A stretch of 64,000 nt of DNA, from positions 6,926,001-6,990,000 of the forward strand of contig CM067528.1 of the NCBI GenBank assembly GCA_034509925.1, read 5' to 3'. This document shows positions 12,601 to 24,400 of the stretch, piece after piece (the stretch's first letter is position 1; each line of letters opens with the position of its first letter). Under the pieces are notes generated by a model, which saw nothing but the letters and a program-made list of their open reading frames with translations, did no database searches and had not been told where the DNA came from. The DNA comes from Hirudinaria manillensis. Its lineage: Eukaryota > Annelida > Clitellata > Hirudinida > Hirudinidae. The position numbers were made by a program, and so were the translations under genes.

Positions 12601-15600
12601 TATAAGTTATCCATTACAGTATTTACGCAATATAAACTCAAGTATGGGTACAGTACCAGTACGTAAAAAAGTACTTAATTTGTAATGAATGCAGAGTCTG
12701 TCATAAAGAACTCTTTGCATGAAACAAAATGAAACTATAACACATGAGACAGATATTTATTTAAACACGGTTTTAAGAACGGTTTCAGGCTCCGGTCAAT
12801 TAAGGAATTAAATTTGATTATAGACATAGTGGTTTGCAAGAATCCGAATCGTAGAGAATTTTTCTTGTTTGCACTGTTCTGCTTTAAGTGGTGTAATTAA
12901 GCCTCGTTTGTGTGAATAAAGACGTATATATTATTATAAATGTTGAGTACTATCATCTTTAAAAATGTCACGGATCCGTACTGGAGGTAAGGGAGAGGCA
13001 GCAATGTAGACTATGCCATAAATATTTGTCACTATTTCTGGCTTACTTTATTTATTTGTGATTGATGATTCCAAGAAAGTAAATAAAACAATGAAATAAA
13101 TCATCACCTAGGGTGTAGTCCACAGGCAAGCAATAGAGACTTTCTAGTTTTGCTCTTCTTAATGCTTGGAGCAGAATTTTTTGGTTAAATTTTAAGAAGT
13201 AGTTTTCATTTCTCTGTCAAAGTAGAAATAGAAAATTCGTTTGGTATTAATTTAAAGTCATCTTTCAAATTTTCTTAAAAGCAGAAGTATATTACTTTCT
13301 GAGGCTCAGAGGACAACTTTTTCAAAACCTCTTCTTGAATATTCGTTCCCGTGCCAACAGCAAATATCTGTACATTTTGTCTTTCTATCATATACATCAA
13401 CATCTGAATCAATCCCCAATCATATTTCTGATATCGAAATTTCGTATTAAAATGACTCTTTATTTAAAGATAATTAATTTAATAAATTAATGGAAATGAT
13501 TTGTTCGAATGAAATTACAACCTTTTCGTTAGTGCTTGTGAAAATAACGATGGCAGATCGTGCTTTTGGTGGACGATAGCCATTTCTAAATACCAAATTC
13601 AATATTAAACCCAACGTATTGGTGATGTTTTGAGGAGACCAGAAATAATCTTTAATGGAGTCGTTTAGTTTTTCCTCAATGTGGTCCATGCTTTTTAATA
13701 ATTTAAGAGATTATCTAACAATAATTTTTATTTTCAACTTTCAGTAGTTCCTTATAACTAATATTTTATTAGTTTTTCATTAAAACGTTTAATTTTCTGC
13801 CATGCAAAGCAGAAGTATTGTGTAGAGTTATTATTGAATGGGAATTATTCAAATCTAAGAAAATCATTCGTTTTATGTAGAGGAAAGTGGAGGAATGCGG
13901 GGTTACCTAACAAAAGTCTCCATTAACCCTCAATCGAACCGCAACTGACAGTTTAGTATACTAATGTAAATTGTTTGTTGTATCATAGCGGAGGTTCATT
14001 ATTACTAAGCTATTTCAGTACTTATTATTATTTTATATTCAGTATCTATTTTTTTTGTGCATTCAGTGCTTATTATTTCAATTGTTTAAAATCAATTTTT
14101 GTTTCAACATTTGAACGAGTCACTGGCCTTCGATTCATATTCAAAATATTTCCTTTAGTTTTGGTAATAAATATAGATAATTTGATATTTCCATCGCAAT
14201 AATCTGATGATGTGGCAGTCATTATTCCTGTTCATATTGTGCCAGAAGGAGGTATATTTCCATAGAATTACATGCATTATTGTGCGACGCTCAAGTCATA
14301 TTACGCATATAACGAATTATATTATATAGAATTTATACTAACCCTAACCCTAACCCATCATTTTCCTCTCCTATGATTTCTGATTTTTCTCGTGGTTTGC
14401 GTTGATCAGGATCCTCTTCAATTTATGACGGTTTTCTTAAAAGGTCTCTAAAGGTCAATTTTTTCCATTTTGAGAAACATCCTGCTCGAAGCGCGTTTTC
14501 TCAATCCTCATTAGCATTTTTGCTTTAAGCTTCCCACAATGTTTTAATTTTGGACGGTTTCTGCAGATGCATTTGATTCTTTTCCTCTATTTTTGGATCG
14601 ATCGTTCAAGCGAAAGATAGACATAGATAAGCATAACACAGTTTGTTAATTAAATGATTTATAATGCCGTCCTTAACAAATTATTTGGGATACCACTTTC
14701 CCCCACTCCCCAACTTCATTCCCAAGCGAGTGATAATCACTCACGTATAAAATTTAAGAACTTGTCTCATGTGGTATCCTGAACTTATGACAGCAAATGG
14801 ATTGGAATAATCAGTCAAGTTATCGGCTGCTTGAAATGTTTTTGCAAAATTAATTTGTTTCAAGAACTCTTTACAAACAACCTTCTCATCGCAAACATAT
14901 TCATCGTAAACAAAAATTGTTTTCATGATCCCGCTGCATGATGCTGAAGGGAATTGGGGAATTAATATTAATAAGAAACAATTACGTTACGATTTAACAT
15001 ATCAGTTTGACCTTTATGGCGATAATCATCGACTTGTTTATGTTTTGATCAATAAAATTTCTAAAATTTATCTTATGCACGTATATTGAAGAAATTGGGA
15101 GGTCCAAGCCTTCGTAGAGAAAAGAGTACTCCTTCTGGTAGACTGTCACGGAGTCAGATGGAACCACTTTTTAAGATGGTCCATAGCTCATGCGTAGACC
15201 AAAGCAGCCATGATAATTCAGGAAAGAAGGAGGGAGATGAAGACCGAAAGAATCGCTCTGGCAGTGCAACAAAGCCAGAAAAGTCAATGGACAATCTGTA
15301 AAGATATCATCCAAAGATCCATCACATGGAAAAACATTTGGACAAAATCTCCTCTTTTGGCTTTCATAATAAGATCGGTCTATGACATAATTCCTTCGAG
15401 GTCCAAGGCAGTCACTCCGACACGTGCTTTCATCGTGAACGGAAGCGTTTGGTCACGGATGGCGAGGATCTCTGCTAGGTAGCTCGTACAAGAGTTTAAA
15501 ACAGTAACATTTTGCTGGCTACTTTAAATAATTTTATTGTGCACTTCATGAGTAATTCAAACAAATATAATCTATAGCGATTAGCATTTATAAATGATTT

Positions 15601-15674
15601 AAAAAGGCTCAAATTCGCTAACCGTTCGAGGACTTCAACCGAAAAATTAATAAAAATGGAAGGATCCAAAACAT
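6696..15674 (-). CDS. vWA-2: complete vWA-like type I membrane protein
   Basis: Six exons on the minus strand: 15674-15623, 14943-14745, 13690-13522, 13427-13296, 13213-13108 and 6946-6696 (909 nt, 302 residues). Phases join without a break. Layout: signal peptide 1-17; vWA-like domain about 18-219 with bracketing cysteines (SCS near its start, LYC at its end) and a second pair in VCDEKVVC; Ser/Thr-rich stalk 220-248; transmembrane segment about 249-268; basic tail to 302. MIDAS residues are lost (DEYVC for DxSxS; STN where TDG is expected). A LINE of about 4.3 kb occupies the last intron and a LINE remnant the first; neither touches an exon. Relative to vWA-1 the tail differs by a 6-nt in-frame indel, which suggests the frame has been maintained. 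The function is unknown; a cell-surface adhesion or recognition role is inference. Exon joints are predicted from splice sites and phase only. Confidence 0.75.
8700..9206 (+). CDS. LINE ORF1 (5'-truncated)
   Basis: Open from just after a TAA at 8697 to TAG at 9204-9206, about 168 codons, with no ATG near its 5' end; the start is therefore presumed lost. Visible features are a NNLVLFNL strand typical of the RNA-binding fold of LINE ORF1 proteins, CFRLGKRG with PRPLLIKL, and a lysine/glutamate-rich helix. ORF1 proteins bind the element RNA as chaperones. The stop codon directly follows a slippery heptamer (see 9197-9203) and the frame overlaps ORF2 by 16 nt. Confidence 0.7.
   Translation, partial: SCSRFSAIPSHNNNSTIAVNNDRQLRRNNLVLFNLNENEANSKAKDKEEVLRIIKEITDNSMDKEIRDCFRLGKRGEATKPRPLLIKLDNLFSRNLILDSAFKLRKSESFKKVIISHDLSKGDRDERNKLLEEKKKEITARDDVSKWNFVVRGQPGEFHVVAYRKQNF
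9191..12052 (+). CDS. LINE ORF2: endonuclease and reverse transcriptase
   Basis: The frame is open from 9191 (after TAG at 9188-9190) to TGA at 12050-12052, about 950 codons with no internal stop and no ATG at its beginning. The N-terminal third is an APE-type endonuclease: NVDSLPNK, LTEINPKN, LLMGDFNLPQ and GNSDHDV. Then comes a reverse transcriptase with NYRPIALTS, YTDLEKAFD, GVPQGSVLGP and the catalytic FADDA. The C-terminus has the FTHMCKSCKDLEY...LPSLVYRRKRADL block usual in CR1- and Jockey-related elements. The protein nicks the target and copies the RNA by target-primed reverse transcription. It is the only intact transposition ORF in the window. The clade (CR1, Jockey or close kin) is judged by motif only. 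Confidence 0.92.
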   Translation, partial: EAKFLDVKGSKRNKTVKDISVFYSNVDSLPNKFSELKIYVNTLEVVPELIILTEINPKNFKYSCQLSEFQLTGYQMASSGFAAKGKRGILLYYKESLSMSEVSFDSAFEEFLCLKLFISGSIVNILVVYRSPNCALKNNDNFILLIKDFFLQKGDHLLMGDFNLPQINWINYSCAGSEDSIESIFLEFIRDKHLIQHVIEPTRRRIKETPHILDLVITDKELIYDVRHRPPLGNSDHDVITFGTFIKHATAEDVRKKFCFELGNYEEMKSSLREIFERLPTSEDSLVTDWCFFRDSLVSSAQQYVPLKTERKKFRFKMTEELKNLIKKKHQLWRKLYRHGEDVKTDFNQVREKVRVLSRNLIVESQNRIAMECRKNPKLFWSYVNKRTSSRSKIATLVEDGREITGDKEKADLFAKFFSSVYESEEQHQINEVFQPKVPAEGMAKLKVDTFMVAKKLSHLNIYKSAGPDGVHTRILRETRYEIAEYLCKIFGGSLDTATVFEDWKISNIVPLHKKGYKNDVRNYRPIALTSICCKILESLIKDHLMDYFLSNGLFCPGQFGFIPGRSTTLQLLRFLDVVTEAVDKGTEIDVVYTDLEKAFDKISHCKLLFKLERYGVHPALIQWIKNYLTQRSFRVVVNGASSELYPVTSGVPQGSVLGPVLFIIYINDIYNVCSNIFLFADDAKIYKMLGPGDSYLLQNDISRVINWYNVWGMKVNWDKCCCMKFGTHQADYEYTVTDTEGTLHLIPKVDKISDLGIILDSKLGFKEHILQRVNRANQMLGVIYRNFKHLSEDALVSVYKALVRSHLEYAVQVWNPYRKGLVDTLESVQHRFTHMCKSCKDLEYTYRLKILKLPSLVYRRKRADLILMFNIIRGTAPEFLCPRLMFCPEERTRGHDWKLSTNIAHRDLRKFFFSNRVVQEWNDLPRSVVGAPNLDIFKMLLDDFFGDCKYLM
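9197..9203 (+). promoter_or_regulatory. Candidate -1 ribosomal frameshift site between LINE ORFs
   Basis: AAATTTT read in ORF1 phase as A AAT TTT, immediately followed by the ORF1 stop TAG. A -1 slip gives AAA TTT TTA GAT and enters ORF2 exactly in frame. The heptamer fits the X XXY YYZ rule. No downstream pseudoknot was checked. Termination-reinitiation is the competing explanation, but the nearby ATG at 9207 is followed by TGA and is out of ORF2 frame. Confidence 0.55.
14338..14356 (+). repeat. Interstitial telomere-type repeat at a deletion scar
   Basis: CTAACCCTAACCCTAACCC, three CCCTAA units (TTAGGG on the other strand). In vWA-1 the aligned region (about 5218-5430) has some 200 bp of ordinary intron instead. 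Flanking sequence on both sides still matches, so the telomere-type tract replaces a deleted segment in vWA-2. Confidence 0.8.
15086..15482 (+). mobile_element. LINE remnant in vWA-2 first intron
   Basis: A plus-strand frame reads ERIALAVQQSQKSQWT, ITWKNIW, then FIIRSVYDIIPS, the conserved stretch found downstream of the reverse transcriptase in many animal LINEs. It is a second copy of the remnant at 1-1185, in the same place relative to the vWA 5' block. It is broken and non-functional. Confidence 0.6.
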
Positions 15675-16228
15675 GTTTTTATATTTTCATAAATAATTTG
15701 TGAACATACACTTGAGGTAAGAAAATAGATTAAATCGGAGTTACAGCTTCATTAAGTTTTCATTTAATGAAATGAAATTTTGAAAAAATATTTAGTTTAA
15801 TGATGTAAATGTTGGGCCGGCTGTTAATCCAAATAAATCTGACGTCAGCACCAAAAATATTAGGTTTTAGAAAAAATACATTTTTTTAATTTCTATTGTC
15901 AAAACATGTTGAATTTATCTATTTGTATCGTAATTACAGATACAATTTCATTTTATTTGATAATTTCATTTTCCCACGTCTAAAATAAATAAAACGAAGG
16001 ATAACTAAAGTTTTAAAAAACTTAAAAATCTTACAACTTTGATTCATTTTTGAAAGGAAAGTCGATTTTAAATTTCTGAAACTTTGAAACGCAAGTAGAA
16101 GATTTAAAAACTGAATTGAATTGGAGGTTTTTTAATTTCCCTTATCTATGTTTGGCCCTGTTCTAAATTTTGGCACGGGTTTTATATTATGACAGTTGCA
16201 CGGTTAAGAAATGTTGGCTGTAATTATT
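15505..16228 (-). repeat. vWA-family 5' block, copy of vWA-2
   Basis: Carries the vWA-2 signal exon (15674-15623) and about 550 bp upstream of it. It is close to the copy at 1198-1905 and somewhat more distant from those of vWA-3 and vWA-4. Probable promoter and 5' UTR, by position only. Confidence 0.7.
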
Positions 16229-16229
16229 G

Positions 16230-17690
16230 CAGTTACAAATGGTTACGACGTATTAGTTGTATTTTAACTAAAATCCATAGTTTCCTAAAAATTTCAGTCT
16301 GCCGGTTATCCGGAAAATTCATCGAAGGAAATTTCAGCGCAGACATAGATACGTAATATAGTACGTAGTTATTCCAAAAGAAGTTCAAATCATAAATAAA
16401 GTAGATAAGTTTTTTATGTATGCGATGGTTCTCAGAAGATGGTGATTTTTGCTACTGATCCAAATCTCCAGTTTTTGTCCAACTGCGAGTTTTGATTTGC
16501 TGACGGATCTTTTAAGTCTGTTCGACTTTGTTTTCAATTTGCTTTTGTAGTATTTCTTCAAATAAGATGGAAGGCGATGGTCGTTGCAGGTCTTGCTTGA
16601 TGCTCAGCACGCGTCCCGCAGTAACTGATTAATATAGTTATTTGCTGGTCACAATTTTAGCTCAGTGAGCATGGTGAGCTCAGGTCCCTTGGCTAGGGCT
16701 AGGGGTTCACTAGTGGACTATAAAGATGGCCATAGATTCTGCAGAAAATATGTGACCACCAAGAAGTGTTGGTTATGATTAAAGGTTATGACCAAGATTA
16801 AAACCATCTTAGAACGATTAAAAACATCTTTTCGCTACCGTGGTCTGTTGAGTTGGCCACTTCCAAGTTTATTAACGATTATTATTATTGTTATTAATCC
16901 ACTATAAGGTCATTATATTGGGCAGGTACCTTCATAAAACTGATTCCATGTCCAGTAGTGAACCACTTCCCGACGACAATAGGTCCTCCAAAAGTCCGTA
17001 AAGCCCTAAAATTACATTTTTTTATGGGACTAGAATCAAAGATCTAATTTTATATTATGATTACATTGCCCAAACAATGTATTAAAGTGTTTGAATAATA
17101 AGCTCATTAAACTCATTTTCTTGTAGAATTTCAGATTTTTTGAATTTTATATTTGTAACCCCTTCCGCCATCCTTGCACATGCCACCTAGGGCGGACCCT
17201 TCCCTATAGTATGCCATTCTCCCCTTCCCGAGAGCATCATCCGGATCAACACAAGACTCTCTTTTACGTCACGATACTTACTTTCCAATCGCGGCGTTGG
17301 AAAAACTAAAAACACAATCAGCCAAAGTAAAAGTGAATCGTAGCATTTATTAAAGGAATCAGAAGGACAACTCGAGCAAGGATGAAATTTGTGTTCCACA
17401 ATTCAAAAATAGTTGTAAAAAACAAATCACTGAATCTAGCAAATCCAAATGGTTGTTAGATCAAACGAATGTCTTGAGATCTTCGGTTCTGGTGCAATGT
17501 TAAAATGGCAAATCGAAAATTTATTTTCCGTCTAAAATGAAATATTGTTTAAGGAGCATATTCCTATATTTATACCAGTAATTACTAATTTAAGCATTGG
17601 TTCATCGTAGAAAGGATTTGGACTCCTTATTTCATTAAAATCAGCGCCTTAATCACTTGAATGACAAATTTCTTTTGATTACAATATGTA
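16230..17690. other. No gene recognised
   Basis: AT-rich sequence with stops in all frames. One isolated GGAAAATTCATCG-like unit near 16310 resembles the terminal repeats of the Mutator-like element at 58261-59098. Nothing else could be identified. Confidence 0.5.
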
Positions 17691-17697
17691 TTAATAT

Positions 17698-17920
17698 TGT
17701 TGGATCCCTGACATTAATTAATTAATGAAATAATTAATTAATTAAGTTTAGTTAATATTCAGAATCTTTTATATCGAAGTCGTATCTAGCGATTCGAGTC
17801 ATTAGGCAGTCCCGATCAAGACAAACAATCGATCAGATCTTCTAAACATCTTTGCCATTAGTTTATTCCAATGAAGTTATCCTTACGTTAAATAATTCAT
17901 CAGACCCCTAGGTTACAACA
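17698..17920 (+). mobile_element. Solo LTR, family A relative (223 bp)
   Basis: Starts TGTTGGATCC and ends CCTAGGTTACAACA, flanked by the 4-bp duplication ATAT (17694-17697 and 17921-17924). Only the ends resemble the 298-bp family A LTR; the middle is different and shorter. Confidence 0.65.
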
Positions 17921-17924
17921 ATAT

Positions 17925-18450
17925 GGAAACGAGGTTTATGGATAAACTTGCGATTATTGTGGGGATATTTTGTTTTTGCAATTTGTCGAAATTTTCCAAA
18001 AATGATTTTCTCACATACTACATGCCAATTCTTTAAAATTGAGTGAACCATTTTCAACAAAGTATCAAAGTAGTTCTATGAAAAGAATTTGTATCCTCTT
18101 CTAAATTATGAGTTCTGGTTAATCGCTAGTTAATTGTTATAAAAGGGCTATAAATTAAATATATGGCTTTGATAAAAATAAAATTATAAATTATAATTTA
18201 AAGATTTTATTCTAATAAATTTGAAAAGTTATGCCATACACATCTTTCTAGGTAGCACATCTTACGAAAGCTCCTGAAAATACCGTATGGTTTATATGAT
18301 TAAAACTCTGATGTTGTTCCAGTTCTAATGATTACATTTTGTTTATTTGTTCAATTTTCGTGGCGCTTCATTTTGGCAAAATGACCCTGTCACAAAAATA
18401 CTTTTGCAGTCATAATTAGGCCCTGAATATTTTTAAACTTTAATCAAGCA
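17925..18450. other. Downstream flank of vWA-3, no gene recognised
   Basis: AT-rich flank 3' of the vWA-3 stop codon; it should contain that gene's 3' UTR and polyadenylation site on the minus strand. No coding signal. Confidence 0.4.
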
Positions 18451-18451
18451 C

Positions 18452-21400
18452 TTATTTATTTAAAATGTATGTCATTCGTTTAAATGAAATTATGCACTCA
18501 CAGTATGGCGCCATTGCTCCTATTGACCCCACGAGACTTCCGATCATAAAATACTTTCCGTATATCCTCGCTGATCTTTTAATTTTGACCCAAACACTTG
18601 TTTGCAAATTAGGCTCAAGTTTATTACGTTCTGCGATCAAATTTTTCCAGCTGTCGTTGGTGGTAGCCATCAGCATTCTTTCTTTAGTTGTTATTTCGAA
18701 GCTCGAATTATCTGAAGTGAAAATCGTTGAATTTTGCCTGCTGTTGTTGGTGGTAGCCATCAGCATTCTTTCTTTAGATGTTATTTCGAAGCTCGAATTA
18801 TCTGAACTGAAAATCGATGAATTTTGCCAGCTGTTGCTGGTGGTAGCCGATAGCATTCTTTCTTTACTTGTTATTTCGAAGCTCGAATCATCTGAACTGA
18901 AAATCGTTGAAGTTTCTGTGTTTCTTTTAACGGCTGGAAGCATTTTTAATTCGTAAATTGGAATACAAAAGTGTGATTTCCTGTACTAATTAACATTGTA
19001 GTCCTGTATTAATTAACATTGGTTAGCTCTACTTTCGCTAAAGATTTGTAATTATAATTCATTTAGTTTTATTAAGTAATTCTTTTTATTTAATTTTCTC
19101 TATTAGAAAACGTCAATCGATGGGCACATAGATAATAAAAAGCAGAGTGAATTTTTATGAAAATTGAAGATGATTCAAAGGTTGCGCGAGGTTGTTAAAG
19201 TTTCAAAGTTTTCAGTTTCAAGACTAACGCTTTTGTAGCATATCTAAATGAATAGAATCTTTCTCAGAAGCTCGAGGGTTTAAGCTTTGACACAACAGCA
19301 AGTATTGGTGCCATTTATATGGATTGCGTTTTGGTTGAGAGGGCTCTCGAACAAAATCTTTCTTATTTGGCGTCATCACTTGATGGGAATAGTTTTGACG
19401 AACCTTTCTGACTCTAAAGATTATATCCGCTGTATCCTTGCCTGATATATCAAAGTTATAACATTTCAGACAACAGTGGCCCCATAGTTCATCAAATCCA
19501 CTTTTTGTAAGAGAACCACGAATCTCGAATAAATTATGCCCAAGCTGTCCGTTCATACCAGGACTCTTATCTTTTAGACAAGATGCAAATCAATTGCAGA
19601 TGCTTCTAAAGCTGCTGAAACTTGAATTCCTGGCTTTTAGATAAATTTGTGGCATAAATTACGGAATAAATTCTTTAAATGAGTCCATTTCTCTTACTAG
19701 AAGCCGTACAAAATATCAGGTCACTATGTAACGAACGTAATCTTCAGAACACTGTCTCCATTCATTTAGATGGGCTAAAAGAGCTTTAGTTAGGGCTTCT
19801 ATCAGTTAATTTCATAACATATTGTTGGATCCTTAGATCCAATAAATTGGAGAATAATTAAAATTATATTGCCGATTAATTAATTTAGTAATTTATTAAT
19901 TTATTGGCAATATAATTTGATGATTGATTAAAGTCTTTGGTTATGAATCTCGACAAATAGATTTATCTCGGAAAAGGGAGCGATAGTTAGAGAAACAGCA
20001 GATTTCAAGACTTAGACATTTGAGAATTGTACATATTCCAAGACATCTGACAACTTTCAATAAACCTGTCCTTCTATAATTAGTTTGAGGACCCCGGGTT
20101 ATTAAAATATATTAATAAAATATGTTTATAAATTAAAGGAACATGAAGTAGAGTCTTCAAACTGATAAATTTGGAAATTTTAAACCTTTCGCAACCTCTA
20201 AATAATCTTCAATTTTCATAAACAGTTTCAATTAGCTATTGTATTTGGTCATCGATTAACGGGTTCTAATCATGAAAATTAAAAAAAATCCAATTTACCA
20301 TCCTAATCGATATACAATAAAATATATTATTATATTTGTGTCATGCGCAGTAAACTAGACTAGAACCTTCGGTAGATGATGACTTGATTTCTTGTGGTTG
20401 TGGTGGAATGTATATAAGGATGGACGCCTGATTTTTAGGATTTGTTATATCGTTTAATCGAATGATAAATAGTCTAAGACAACGTTTTAAGTAGCTTTAT
20501 TCACTATCCACACTATTACGACATCGAGAGACAAAGAGCGAAAACGGAATAGCCGCGAGGCTATTTATAGCGGTCCCATACAATAGGATTGCGCCTCACT
20601 CCTATTGGTGCTCCACCAGAACAGGATTGAAGACTGTTTTGTTGTAGAGAATAGAGACCGATTTGTTATAGAGTTGAGAGAATTAAGCTGAGAGTTTAAA
20701 CCTTTCGCAACCTCTAAATAATCTTCAATTTTCATAAACAGTTTCAATTAGCTATTGCATTTGGTCATCGATTAACGGGTTCTAATCATGAAAATTTAAA
20801 AAAATCCAATTTACCATCCTAATATATATACATTAAAAAATAAGGACGGAGGCCTGATTTTTAGGATTGAAGACTGTTTTGTTGTAGAGAATATAGACCG
20901 AGTTGTTGTAGAGTTGCGAGAATTAAGCTGAGAGCTGACTAAAATATCTATGCTTAAGTGTAGAGCATTTTATGCTACAAAGTATGATTTTAGAGTGTTT
21001 GGTGTTAGTTTAAGCTTTTTAATGTCTCGCTAAAGTTCATTTATCATTAGGAAGTGACGTTATTGTGGCTATGGCAGGATTTTCGAAAAAAGCATATTTT
21101 TACATGATATAGTTGTGGCGTATATCTGAAACCTAAATAAAAATATTCCTCTAATCCAGCACTATGTGTCAAAATTTCAAAGCAATTGTTTAAGTACTTT
21201 CAGAGAACATTTACATGATACAAACACACATTGCATTTTTATTTATATAGAATAGATAAAGAGAGGTAGACAATTGCAAATGCTAAGTAGTTATATATTC
21301 TCTACCTTCGGTATTCTCACGATCCTTACTGAATAATGTTGGGCAATAGAGACTTTCTAGTCTTTCTTTCCTCAAGACTTGGAGCAGAACGCTTTTGTTA

Positions 21401-24400
21401 AATTTTAAGAAGTAATTTTCATTTCTCTGTCAAAATAGAAAACAAAAACAAGTTAAACATGCATTGTTATTTCTGTTGATATTAATAATAAAATCCTGTT
21501 AACTGATGCTTAACGGATCATCTTTCAAATTTTTTTTAAAGCCGAGGTGTATTACTTTCTGAGGCTCAGAAGACAAACTTTTCAGAACCTCCTCTTGAAT
21601 ATTCTTTCCCATACCAACGGCGTACACTTGTCCATTTGCATAGGACACATTTTCAAGCATCAACTTAATAGTCTCCCAATCATATTTCTGACATCGAAAT
21701 TTCGTATTAAATTGACTCTTTATTTAAAGATAATTAATTTAATAAATTATTCGAAATGATTTCTTCGAATAAAATTACAACCTGCTCGTTCGTGCTTGTG
21801 AAAATAACGATGACAGATCGTGGTTTTGGTGAATGATAGCCATTTCTAAATACCAAAGGCAACATTAAACCCAACGTACTGATGAGATTTTGCGGAGACC
21901 AGAAGTAATCATTAATGCCATCATGTATTTTTTCATTAAATTGGCTCCTCCTTTGTGATAATTAAAGAGATTATCTAATAGTAACTCTTATTTTTAACTT
22001 TCAGTAATACCAGGTTGTAACGACGAGGATAAAGTATCAGCGGCACTCAACTCTTAAATTATTGGAATGAAAATAATATTTTAATAGTTTCCCAATAAAA
22101 TATATTTTTTCGTACAACGCACACATATTTTCAGAGTCAATATTGATTTGGGATGATTTATGAAATTCATTCATTTTATATAATCCCCATTCTTCAATTC
22201 TCCTAATCGAGTCAAGCGAGTAATAATCACTCACGTATAAAATTTAACAACTTGTCTCAGATGGTATCCTGAATTTAAGACAGCAATTGGATTGAATAAA
22301 TCAGTCATATTATCAGCTTCATTAAAAGCTTTTGCAAAATCAAGTTGTTTCAAGAACTCATCACAAATAAACTTTTCATCGCAAACATATTCATCGTAAA
22401 CAAAAATTGTTTTCATGATCCCGCTGCATGAGGCTGAAGGGAAAATAATTCAGGAGATATCAGCTAATTAATTAGTATTAATAAGAAACAATTAAGTTAC
22501 GATTTGATATATTTTTTTTTTCAGGTACGAGTTTTATTATTATACTAATTCCCTCATTTAACACAAAAAAACTGAAAAGAGCAGCAAAAAAAATAAAACT
22601 CAAAGGGCCAGCCTTAAGGAAGCACATGCTTCCGCTAGTAGACTGACCCATGAAACACAATAAGCAGAAAAGTTAACACAAAAAATTAGGAATGATGGTA
22701 TATAATTAAATGGTTCCATTAATCAGAAGGTGCATGTTTTTAAACAATAAATATAGTACAATAACATGTAGTTAAATTAATCCGATAGAGTTAATAATGA
22801 AATGTTTTAATGCTTTCTTATAAGCATAAAGATTAGAAATGTTGGTAATATTAAGCGGGACAGCAGAGTAAATTTTTGGTCCCATACAGACAATAGAACG
22901 AGAGCCAGTGACAGATTTAGCAAAAGTCGGTCTATAATTATTAGACGTTCGAACAGAGTATTTGTGTAAGGAGGATATTTTTGAAAACAAGCTATCGAAA
23001 AGACGAGGCAGCATGTGATGATCTACTTTATACATGAGAATGGCCAAATGGAAATTATTAATTTGATGAATTTTAAGTATGTTTAAATTTGTAAATGCAT
23101 AATCGGTATGAGAATTATATGGCAAACAAAGGGCAACACGTAAGAATTTTTTCTGAAGATTAAGTAAGGGTTTTAAGCAAGTTGAGTAGTTACAAGCCCA
23201 AATTAAATTACAATAGTTTAAATATGGATAGATAAATGAATAATACTGTTGTATACAATGTAATTACTGTTTTTATATTTATATAACGACGTATGCGATA
23301 AATTAAGCCAATATTTTTGGAGATCTTTGCCGCTATGTACTGAATATGTTGTTTGAATGACAGATGCTGGTCTATAATGACGCCGAGAAATCTACAAGAT
23401 TCAACCCTAGATATAGAAGAATTACTAATATAAATGGTATGATCGTCCAAGACGAATTTTTTCCTTGCTTTATGAAAAAACATGTATACTGTTTTTTTAG
23501 TGTTGAGAGACAACAGGTTTGCCCTAAACCATTCTGCCAACTTCTCAAGTTCAGTATTCATGGTAGAGTAGAGTTCAGTAATATTATTTCCAGACAGAAA
23601 AACAGTTGTGTCGTCTGCGAACAGTAAGCACTCAAGACGATCCGAGGAGTTACACAAGTCATTGATATAAATCAGAAACAATAGTGGCCCCAAGACTGAA
23701 CCCTGTGGAACACCCAGGTTAACAGCACCCAACGACGATGTTTGATTTGCAAATGAGACCATCTGACTCCGGTTTTTTAAATAACTTTCAAACCAAGAAA
23801 AACATCTGCCTCGGATACCATAATGATGAAGTTTTTCCAGGAGAATATCATGATTGACTGTATCAAAGGCCTTGGCAAGATCCAGAAACACTCCAATAGT
23901 AGATTGACCTTGGTCCAATCTGTGAGAGATTTTCGTTTGGAGAAGTGCGATTGGCATGTATGTTGAATGGTTTTGTCGAAATCCGAATTGATTATTTTTT
24001 ATAATGGAATGTTTTTCAAGGAAAGAAATTGTTCTGTTATATATTGCTTTCTCAAAATATTTGGAGAAGTACGGAAGAATAAGTACGATAATTAGCGATG
24101 TTTTCCTTGGAGTCTGATTTATGCAGTGGGATAACTTTGGCAATTTTTAAGTCATCGGGGAAGATACCGGAGCGGAACGAGCAGTTGATAAGTGCCGCGA
24201 TGATCTGGGCAATCCCAGGTATTGACAGTCTCGCAAGGGCTGGATCAATCTGATCATAGCCGGAGCTGTGGGATTGCTTAAGAGTTTTTGATATTTGAAT
24301 AATTTCTTCAGGAGTAACGTCATTTAGTTACATAGATTGAGAAACAGGATTTCCGAGATACTGCTTGTAAAAAGTACTGCCTGGTGTTATTTTTTGGGCA

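Larger units (their letters stand above)
8561..12881 (+). mobile_element. CR1/Jockey-like LINE inserted in vWA-2 last intron
   Basis: The boundaries come from comparison with vWA-1, where the sequence runs uninterrupted across 3650-3660 (AATCGTG then CTTTATGTG). The insert carries an ORF1 fragment without a start and a full endonuclease plus reverse transcriptase ORF2. About 830 bp follow ORF2; I cannot say whether all of it is LINE 3' UTR, since no clean poly(A) or terminal short repeat is visible. No convincing target duplication was found. ORF1 is open only from 8700 and its first ATG comes late, so the element is probably 5' truncated, but the intact ORF2 marks a recent insertion. Confidence 0.85.

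Noticed and set aside
18465-18956. 163-codon open frame on the plus strand with repeats
   Set aside because: Exact antisense of the vWA-3 repeat exon; the minus strand has the stalk-TM design and the phase match, so this is a shadow.
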